A DNA stretch of 64,000 nucleotides from Cunninghamella blakesleeana (lineage: Eukaryota; Mucoromycota; Mucoromycetes; Mucorales; Cunninghamellaceae), in contig JAFCIZ010000005.1 in the NCBI GenBank assembly GCA_017871115.1, positions 558,001 to 622,000 of the forward strand. Direction: 5' to 3'. Position 1 is the first letter of the stretch; the number at the start of each line of letters is the position of its first letter. Of the stretch, positions 57,660-64,000 are shown piece by piece. Both the position numbers and the translations under genes were made by a program. The notes under the pieces are model-generated. The model made no database searches and was not told the origin of the DNA. It saw only the letters and a program-made list of their open reading frames with translations.

Positions 57660-60600
57660 ATAGGGCAATTGTTACAGATGGTCAATTGGAAATCCCTATT
57701 ACAAAATCCATCCATCCAAATAATAATCAACTATATCAAGAAAATAATATTAATAAATATCACAATTATAATACACCAAATAATTCTAACACAAATACAC
57801 GATATTATAATACAAATACTTACGTTCCACATAACATAATGGACAACCATAATGATTATTTATCAGCACAAAATCATTATTATCTTCAAAATATATTAGA
57901 TAGTGATCAAGAAATCAATGATTGTGATTTTAATGTTGCTGCAAATCCAAAACCACCAGTTGTTGAAAAAGCAATAAGAAAACCACGTACAAGGAAGACT
58001 ATAGAAAAACCAAGTACATCAGCAGCTGCTACAAAATCTATTCCACAACAAGTACAACAAGATATTCGTGATCATACACATGTTCCACCACAAAATAATC
58101 CATTTTTCCAAAACGTATTTTCACAGCATTCAAATCAAGATGTAACTGAACCTTCTAAATCAAATAATAATGATATGATGGAAGAAGTACAAGTAATAAA
58201 TGACAAAAGGAAAAAAGTATCCATTCAAGAACCACCTGTTGATAAAAAGAAGAAGACACCAAAAAGGAAATCACAACCATTACCAATAAATTATAATATT
58301 TCTGAAGATATATTACATCAAAAAGCTAATATTAATGTTGGAGATCTTATAACTATATCCGCTCCATTAAGAAGAGAATTGATTACAGCTTGTAGACAAT
58401 CAAGAATAAAAAGACCAGTTGATAAAGGTAAGGAAAAAGATGTACAGCTAAATTCTATTGATAATAGTGATGTTGTAACTACTGCTGCATATGCCGATAT
58501 AATGGTGAATGATGTAAAAGTTACTGGATTAATTGATTGTGGAGCTGCAAGAGCTTGTATGTCCAGGGCAATGATGAAATCATTAGATCTAGAAATTGAT
58601 GCACCATCTACAAGTATTTTTGTAATGGGAAATGGTACTAAACAACCTGCACTAGGTGTAATTCATGATGTTCCTATTACTGTTGGTGAAGGATTAACTA
58701 TACCAATTGATGTTGAAGTATTACCAAAGTGTCCACAACATATAGTGTTAGGTACTAGTTGGTTGGATCATGCACAAGCAGTAATTAACTTTAAAATAGG
58801 TACTTTAAAGGTGACTTATAAACGTCGTACACAAGAAATTCCAATTACATATATAAAAACAAATGAACGTCCATATACATATCAACGTGTTACAAATGTT
58901 AAATATGAATTGGAACAGCCACAAGGTGAAGAAGTAGCTGATAATCTATCAAATACTAGTGAATCTGAAGATGATACTGATTCTAATGATGAAGATTCGA
59001 TTGATGACGAAGAATCTACTGATAGTAATGAAGAAGATGCTGTACAAGATGATGAAGACTTTTATCTAATGGATGATCATGAAAAAAGTCCAGTAATCCA
59101 AACACGTCCAAATAAAGATGAAGGTACTATGATGATATTAAGTGGAAGTACTGGTTTATCAATACCACCTTATCATATTTGTCAAATCAATTATGCTATT
59201 GATGAAAATATAATTGTTCCATATTTTAAACGTCTTGACGAATTTTTGGACAAGCACGAAGACTTTGATGTAATCTTGGAAATTATAAATAAAACTGAAG
59301 ACATGATGGAAATACCGCCAAACAACATACTAGGTGAATTCATAAATAGGAAACAATTTCCAATACAAAAGGATCCATATGTCGAATATACTGGTTATGA
59401 TTTTGAAGACCACTATAGAGATTTACCACCTTCGCTGCTGGAAGATGATACTGAAGAAATTATACTTGATCCTAATATAAAAGGAAAAATCCAAATGGGT
59501 GATATACCTGAAGAATATAAAAAGAAATTTTATAAATTAATACACCATTATCAAGATATCTTTGATTGGAATAATGATAAAATGGGAAAAACTACATTAA
59601 TAGAACACGAAATAATATTAAAAGAAAATACATTACCTATCAGACACAGACCATATAGATTGGGACCAAGTGAACAAGAATATTTGAAGAATGAATTAGA
59701 CCGTCTTTGTGAATTGGGAATTATAAAACCTTCAAATTCTCCTTTTACTGCACCAATTATCTTAGTCAAAAAGAAGAATGGTGAATATCGTATGGTAGTT
59801 GACTATCGTAAACTGAATACACATACAAAAGTTGATTCATATCCGCTACCACGTATTGATGATTTAATTGACGAACTTGGAAAATCAAAAATATTTTCTG
59901 CTTTGGATTTAAGATCTGGTTTCCATCAAGTTCCATTAAAAGAATCAAGTAAAGAATTAACTGGCTTTACAACTAAATTTGGTACTTATCAATATGAAAT
60001 GCTGCCAATGGGATTGGTGAATAGTCCTGCCACTTTCCAAAGATTAATTGATATCTGTTATAAAGATTTGCTGCATAGTAATCTAGTTGCATTTATTGAT
60101 GATCTTAATGTACATTCTAAAAACTTGGATCAACACCTAATTGACTTGGAAAGATTATTCGAATACACTAGAAGAGGTGGATTGGTGTTTAATATTGAAA
60201 AGTGTATATTCTTTAAAGATGAATTAAAATTTTTAGGCTACATAATAACTGCTGAAGGAATCAAGACTGATCCAGATAAAATTGCAAAGATTAAAGATTA
60301 TCCAATACCAAAAACAATTAAACAAGTTAGAGGCTTCTTAGGTTTAGCTTCATATTACAGAAGATTTGTAAAAGGATTTGCTGCTACTGCTAGGCCATTA
60401 CATGAGCAAACAAAAACCAAAAAGAGAATACCATGGACAGAAGATACAACAAAAGCTTTTGAAAAATTAAAGGAAAATCTAATCAATGCTCCAATATTAA
60501 GAAGACCTGATTTTGATAAACCATTCATTGTTGTATGCGATGCTTCACAACTAGGACTAGGTTCTATATTAACACAACTAGATGATGATGGTCGTGAACA

Positions 60601-60895
60601 TCCTATAATATTTGCCAGTAGAGGATTGAAGAATAGTGAATTAAACTATGGTGCTACTAAATTAGAATGTCTTGCTTTGGTATGGAGTTTACAAATATTC
60701 AGACCGTATTTATTGGGAAAGAAGTTTACTGTTATATCTGATCATTCGCCGTTAAGATGGTTAATTGAATCACCAAAAGTTACTGGAATTGTTGCAAGAT
60801 GGATCACATATTTGGCCGATTATGAATTTGAAATCAAATATAGAGCTGGAAGAAAACAAGAAGCTGCTGATTTTCTTTCAAGGCTAGGCTACTAA
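57644..60895 (+). CDS. pol: Retrotransposon Pol: protease, reverse transcriptase, RNase H
   Basis: Open from 57644 in the -1 frame relative to Gag; the first in-frame ATG is some way downstream, so it is probably made as a Gag-Pol fusion. Order: an Asn/Lys-rich linker; a retropepsin-like protease with LIDCGAARACMS (Asp codon at 58535), where Cys replaces the usual Ser/Thr of D-[ST]-G; an acidic stretch; reverse transcriptase with VVDYRKLN, ALDLRSGFHQV and the catalytic FIDDL (Asp codons 60098 and 60101); RNase H with VCDASQLGLGS (60539) and a later ISDHSPLRWL. It ends ADFLSRLGY with no integrase, which is unusual since Ty3 Pol normally runs on into integrase. It copies the element's RNA into DNA in particles. 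Confidence 0.95.
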   Translation, partial: WFKKLNRAIVTDGQLEIPITKSIHPNNNQLYQENNINKYHNYNTPNNSNTNTRYYNTNTYVPHNIMDNHNDYLSAQNHYYLQNILDSDQEINDCDFNVAANPKPPVVEKAIRKPRTRKTIEKPSTSAAATKSIPQQVQQDIRDHTHVPPQNNPFFQNVFSQHSNQDVTEPSKSNNNDMMEEVQVINDKRKKVSIQEPPVDKKKKTPKRKSQPLPINYNISEDILHQKANINVGDLITISAPLRRELITACRQSRIKRPVDKGKEKDVQLNSIDNSDVVTTAAYADIMVNDVKVTGLIDCGAARACMSRAMMKSLDLEIDAPSTSIFVMGNGTKQPALGVIHDVPITVGEGLTIPIDVEVLPKCPQHIVLGTSWLDHAQAVINFKIGTLKVTYKRRTQEIPITYIKTNERPYTYQRVTNVKYELEQPQGEEVADNLSNTSESEDDTDSNDEDSIDDEESTDSNEEDAVQDDEDFYLMDDHEKSPVIQTRPNKDEGTMMILSGSTGLSIPPYHICQINYAIDENIIVPYFKRLDEFLDKHEDFDVILEIINKTEDMMEIPPNNILGEFINRKQFPIQKDPYVEYTGYDFEDHYRDLPPSLLEDDTEEIILDPNIKGKIQMGDIPEEYKKKFYKLIHHYQDIFDWNNDKMGKTTLIEHEIILKENTLPIRHRPYRLGPSEQEYLKNELDRLCELGIIKPSNSPFTAPIILVKKKNGEYRMVVDYRKLNTHTKVDSYPLPRIDDLIDELGKSKIFSALDLRSGFHQVPLKESSKELTGFTTKFGTYQYEMLPMGLVNSPATFQRLIDICYKDLLHSNLVAFIDDLNVHSKNLDQHLIDLERLFEYTRRGGLVFNIEKCIFFKDELKFLGYIITAEGIKTDPDKIAKIKDYPIPKTIKQVRGFLGLASYYRRFVKGFAATARPLHEQTKTKKRIPWTEDTTKAFEKLKENLINAPILRRPDFDKPFIVVCDASQLGLGSILTQLDDDGREHPIIFASRGLKNSELNYGATKLECLALVWSLQIFRPYLLGKKFTVISDHSPLRWLIESPKVTGIVARWITYLADYEFEIKYRAGRKQEAADFLSRLGY
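57650..57698 (+). promoter_or_regulatory. Programmed -1 frameshift site (gag-pol)
   Basis: The heptamer A-AAA-AAC lies at 57650-57656, in the Gag reading TCA AAA AAC, directly before the Gag stop (57657-57659). Slipping back one base gives AAA AAA CTA, which is open into Pol; the Pol frame has been open only since 57644. Four bases further on, TAGGG+CAATTG (57661-57671) can pair with CAATTG (57683-57688) and CCCTA (57694-57698), with a 5-nt bulge and an 11-nt loop: a stem in the right place to pause ribosomes. Confidence 0.8.
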
Positions 60896-61142
60896 AATAA
60901 CAAAATGCATAAATATAAATACATATATATAAAAAAAAAAAAAAACAAAAAACAAAAACAAACAAAAACAAAAAAAAAAAAATTCAATTACTTACTATTC
61001 GACCAAGTTTTGCTGAAGTCGTAAAAAGCTGCATACCTACACTTATAATCGATCAACACTATTTATCAGTATTACTAAAATATTATTCAACAATATATTC
61101 AAGAATCTAAATACAAGAAATTTACAACAAATATCAGTAAAA
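60896..61142 (+). other. A-rich spacer between RT-RNaseH and integrase ORFs
   Basis: 247 bases, with A- and AAAAC-rich runs about 60930-60980 followed by a leader-like A/C/T sequence up to the integrase ATG. The integrase frame is +1 relative to Pol. It may act as an internal leader, entry site or promoter (inference). I see no clear GT-AG intron that would fuse the two frames. Confidence 0.5.
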
Positions 61143-62456
61143 ATGGAACAAAACAAAATTGATTTAATAAAAAATTATTTATCAACATTAAAATTACCTG
61201 ACAACATCACCGATAAAGAAAAAAATTATTTACAAAAACATTCCCACAAATTTATCATACACAACAACGAATTGTACCGATATAATATTAACCTGCAGAC
61301 GATAAGAAAAGTTTTGAATAAAGATCAAGTGTCAGAAGCATTATACATGCATCATCAACATCCATTAGGAGGACATATGGGTTACCACAACACATTATTC
61401 AAACTTGCAAATCATTATTATTGGGAAAATATGACAAAAGATGTACAGAATTACGTCAAGAAATGCAGTAGATGTCAAACTACAGGTCCTGCTAAACATA
61501 ACGAATTATTACACCCTATTCCAACAACATCCAAACCTTTCTTCCAATGGGCATTAGATGTCAAACATATTTCTACATCTAAAAATGGATATAGATATAT
61601 AGTTGCAGGTATTGATTATCTAACGAAATGGGTTGAAGCTCGTGCATTAAAATTCCAAACTGCAGCCGAAATAGCATTGTTTATTTATGAAGATATTATT
61701 TGTCGACACGGTGCGCCACACATAATAATTACAGATAATGGAAAGCCATTTATAGGTGAATTAATAAAAAAAGTCTGTTTCCAATACAATATCCACCATA
61801 AAACTATAAGTGTTGGGAATTCGCAAGCAAACGGGTTGATAGAAAAGTTTAATTCCACTTTAGGCGCTATTCTAAAAAAGTTAAACAATAAAGAAAAACA
61901 AGTATGGGATCAATATTTACCATCCGTTCTATTTGCCTATCGTACTATCAAACAAAAATCAACAAATTATTCTCCTTTTTATTTAACTTACGGGCATGAA
62001 GCAAAGACACCTTATGATTTATTTATGGATATACCAATAGAAGTAAATTCTGCAAGATTCCAATATCAGTTACACGTACGCGCTGCAAAAGAATTATTGT
62101 CACTAAAACAGATAAGAGAAGACGCTGCAGAATTTATAAAGAAATCCCAAAAGAATCAAAAGAAGGCCATTGACAAGAAGATTAATAATGAAAAGAAGGA
62201 ATGGAAACCGCCTTTTAGGATTGGTGATATTGTTATGATGTATATTGGAAGAAAATCAAACTCTTGGGGTGGCAAAATATCAGATAACTGGAAAGGCAAA
62301 TATATTGTTCATCAAAGTTTAGGTAAAGGTACTTATCTGATAAAAGAATTCAACGTGACCAATACCAAACTAAGAAGAATACACGGCAATAAATTGAAGT
62401 TGTTGCAGATGCCTGACGTATTTTGGATTGACTTTGCTAAAAAGACAATCGTATAA
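61143..62456 (+). CDS. int: Retrotransposon integrase (separate ORF)
   Basis: 437 aa with its own ATG. The N-terminal zinc domain has the H-H-C-C pattern (HQHPLGGHMGYHNT ... CSRCQ). The core has the D-D-E triad: Asp in WALDVKHIS, Asp in IITDNGKPF and Glu in NGLIEKFNSTL, with the spacing of Ty3/retroviral integrases. The end shows a GPY/F-like segment (NWKGKYIVHQSLGKGTYLI). No chromodomain is visible. It inserts the cDNA into the genome. Being split from RT by a stop and a 247-base spacer is unusual. Confidence 0.95.
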   Translation: MEQNKIDLIKNYLSTLKLPDNITDKEKNYLQKHSHKFIIHNNELYRYNINLQTIRKVLNKDQVSEALYMHHQHPLGGHMGYHNTLFKLANHYYWENMTKDVQNYVKKCSRCQTTGPAKHNELLHPIPTTSKPFFQWALDVKHISTSKNGYRYIVAGIDYLTKWVEARALKFQTAAEIALFIYEDIICRHGAPHIIITDNGKPFIGELIKKVCFQYNIHHKTISVGNSQANGLIEKFNSTLGAILKKLNNKEKQVWDQYLPSVLFAYRTIKQKSTNYSPFYLTYGHEAKTPYDLFMDIPIEVNSARFQYQLHVRAAKELLSLKQIREDAAEFIKKSQKNQKKAIDKKINNEKKEWKPPFRIGDIVMMYIGRKSNSWGGKISDNWKGKYIVHQSLGKGTYLIKEFNVTNTKLRRIHGNKLKLLQMPDVFWIDFAKKTIV

Positions 62457-62629
62457 AAAAAAAAAAAAAATTTATGGGAAAAAGAAAATTTAAAAAAAAA
62501 AAAAAGAAAAACTTTATATATATATTTAAAATTCCGAAAAAAAAAAAAAACTATAAATAAGGAAAAATTATATTATAATTTTTCTTTATTCAAAAAAAAA
62601 AAAAAATAATAATATTAACGATATTAAAG
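62457..62629 (+). other. A-rich spacer before the extra ORF
   Basis: Several runs of 11-14 A alternate with AT-rich sequence. It resembles the spacer before the integrase ORF in its A-richness and may play the same role. Confidence 0.45.
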
Positions 62630-63178
62630 ATGACTCCACAAGATAACCAAACAAACAAACTACTCTCTCAAGAAGATCTTGTTGATTCCCATGAAGTTGA
62701 CAACATACTCGATGAATTGGTACCTATAACCGAACCTATTGACTTAAATTTTTTAACTCCTGAACTTCTATATTGGTTAAACACGGATATATCTACTAGT
62801 GAATGGATCAAGTTTCAAATTCAGGAAAACTATAAAAATCTACTCGATATTTTGGTTACTGAATTAAAAGCAAGATGGGAAAAGGAAAATTTGGTAGATA
62901 ATTTTATTATTCCACAAACCTTGGAATACATACATCAAAGTTGCGCTCACCCAAACAAAATAGGCTACCATAAGTATGTTAGGGCAAGAAGAGAAACACT
63001 GAAGAAGCTATTTAAAAGTGGTTCTTATGATGAACTCGACCAGGTTATGATCAAAAGGATAATAAATTTAGATACCTGGACGCATGAAAAAGATGCGGCG
63101 TCATCTAAATCGTGGTGGAGGGATGTTATGGTATGGTTGAACTTATCATACCTAAATAATCCTAAAAATAATTTTTAA
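62630..63178 (+). CDS. Extra retrotransposon ORF of unknown function, running into the 3' LTR
   Basis: 182 aa, mostly charged and helical, starting MTPQDNQTNKLLSQEDLVD and ending WLNLSYLNNPKNNF. No signal peptide, membrane segment, zinc knuckle or fusion-like stretch, so it is not an envelope protein. I do not recognise it. The last 18 codons plus the stop lie in the 3' LTR (from 63124), and the purine-rich sequence needed for plus-strand priming is inside its coding region (SWWRD codons). It sits where some Ty3 elements carry an env or accessory gene. Confidence 0.75.
   Translation: MTPQDNQTNKLLSQEDLVDSHEVDNILDELVPITEPIDLNFLTPELLYWLNTDISTSEWIKFQIQENYKNLLDILVTELKARWEKENLVDNFIIPQTLEYIHQSCAHPNKIGYHKYVRARRETLKKLFKSGSYDELDQVMIKRIINLDTWTHEKDAASSKSWWRDVMVWLNLSYLNNPKNNF
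63114..63123 (+). other. Candidate polypurine tract
   Basis: GGTGGAGGGA directly abuts the TG of the 3' LTR at 63124. The pure purine run is only 7 nt, short for a PPT, but the place is exact. It also codes for part of the extra ORF. Confidence 0.5.
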
Positions 63179-63847
63179 ATATATTTTTAAACAAGTGTTT
63201 TTGCATATATAAATATATGCATATATATATATATTAACTTTATATTTTATCCAATAGTATTTCATAATTTTATATATATTTATTTATTTTATCTTTTATA
63301 ACTTTATCAATTTATACTCCTCCTTGTTATAATGGTCTTTATAACTTACCTACCAATCTGGGTTTGAATTCAGATCATTTTTATATATAAAGGAGCGAAA
63401 TTTTATTTTATTTGAAAAAATCAGTTAATACGAAGTTAATATTCAGTTAATTTGAAATAAAGATTTATATATATTAAATTCTCTTAACTCATCTTTTTAG
63501 CTAAAGATTATATTTACTTTATATTAATATTGTTGATTACTATCCAATATTATTTTATATTATATTATTATAATAATCGTTGATCTTTATCCGATATTAT
63601 ATTTATTTTATTTTAATTTTATTATTTTGTCTATATAATTGTTGATCTTTATCCAATTATATAATTTATTTTATTTTATTTTATTATTTTATTTTTATTT
63701 TAAACTATCAATCTAAACTAAGTTGTATCTACTTATAAAACAAGATACTGGTGCTCACTGACAACTAAACTAAACTATAAAACTATCTACTTTCCAAAAC
63801 TATAAAAGGAAATTCTATTTTTCAAACAACCAAAAATTTACACAACA
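63124..63847 (+). repeat. 3' LTR (probable bounds)
   Basis: Identical to 55624-56347. Downstream, 63848-64000 is still identical to 56348-56500, including the PBS-like site (63853-63870) and leader. Either another element follows in tandem sharing this LTR, or the LTR is longer than drawn. Confidence 0.75.
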
Positions 63848-64000
63848 TATTTTGGTGCTCACTGGCGGGGTAATACTAAAAACCGGGGAAACACTAATTA
63901 TCGAAGAATAACTAAATCTATAAAAAGAATATAATCAAGAATACTTAAATTCAAGTTAAACAATTACTTTAAAAATACACAAACTTTATCATCCTATTTC

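Larger units (their letters stand above)
55624..64000 (+). mobile_element. Young Ty3/gypsy-type LTR retrotransposon (right end outside the window)
   Basis: Order: 5' LTR, PBS-like site, gag, pro-RT-RNaseH, integrase, extra ORF, 3' LTR. RT and RNase H before integrase is the Ty3/gypsy order. The repeats at 55624-56500 and 63124-64000 show no difference in 877 aligned bases, and all four ORFs are intact, so the copy is very recent and probably active. The offset is exactly 7500 bp. The element's true right end, and any target-site duplication, lie beyond the window. Confidence 0.95.

Noticed and set aside
57361..57663. Ile/Thr-rich frames over the Gag tail on both strands
   Set aside because: Shadows of the Asn-codon repeat in gag.
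62630..63178. Extra retrotransposon ORF as an envelope gene
   Set aside because: No signal peptide, membrane anchor or fusion-like segment.
1..64000. tRNA, rRNA genes or CRISPR arrays
   Set aside because: I saw no tRNA cloverleaf with T-arm consensus, no rRNA-like block and no spaced direct repeats; a covariance-model scan was not possible.

Overview
This is eukaryotic, fungal DNA: AT-rich, with multi-exon genes whose introns are short and GT-AG, poly-Asn/poly-Gln proteins, Zn2Cys6-type regulators, a chitinase and a beta-tubulin. The block triose-phosphate-transporter gene / HMG-box gene / RNA-helicase gene (28534-36882) is the sex (mating-type) locus arrangement known from Mucoromycota (Phycomyces, Mucor, Rhizopus). 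The window is therefore most likely from a Mucorales fungus. I cannot name the genus, or say whether the HMG gene is the SexM or SexP allele. All gene models were spliced by hand: exon junctions keep frame and restore family motifs, but no transcript data were available.

Layout. 1-5565: a Mpv17/Sym1-type membrane protein (3' end outside the window), a Zn2Cys6 transcription factor and an Ecl1-type zinc protein. 5566-11014: a gene-poor stretch with fold-back repeats, one stop-interrupted small ORF and decayed coding relics. 11015-25611: a kinesin-10-like motor, a 2H phosphoesterase (AKAP7/ASCC1 type), a secreted GH18 chitinase with CBM5/12, a type II membrane glycosyltransferase-like protein and beta-tubulin. 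26003-36882: an alginate-lyase-family protein followed by the sex locus (tptA-like, HMG box, rnhA-like). 37245-52549: a fungal transcription-factor-domain protein lacking a visible zinc cluster, a four-TM protein, a direct repeat of about 0.3 kb, a Jen1-type carboxylate transporter and a BLM/Sgs1-type RecQ helicase. 54051-64000: a small frameshifted gene, LTR relics, and a very young Ty3/gypsy-type LTR retrotransposon that fills the right end.

The retrotransposon is the most unusual part. Its terminal repeats are identical over at least 877 bp. Gag has no CCHC knuckle but an Asn-rich tail. Gag and Pol overlap at a canonical A-AAA-AAC slippery heptamer followed by a possible stem. Integrase sits in its own ORF after an A-rich spacer, and a third ORF of unknown function runs into the 3' LTR. 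The 3' repeat continues past a primer-binding-site-like sequence into leader sequence, which suggests a tandem element or an unusually long LTR.

Other points of note: beta-tubulin carries Tyr167 and Ala198, positions linked to benzimidazole insensitivity; a perfect CA/TG fold-back lies between two convergent genes; and several genes contain micro-exons of 16-21 nt.
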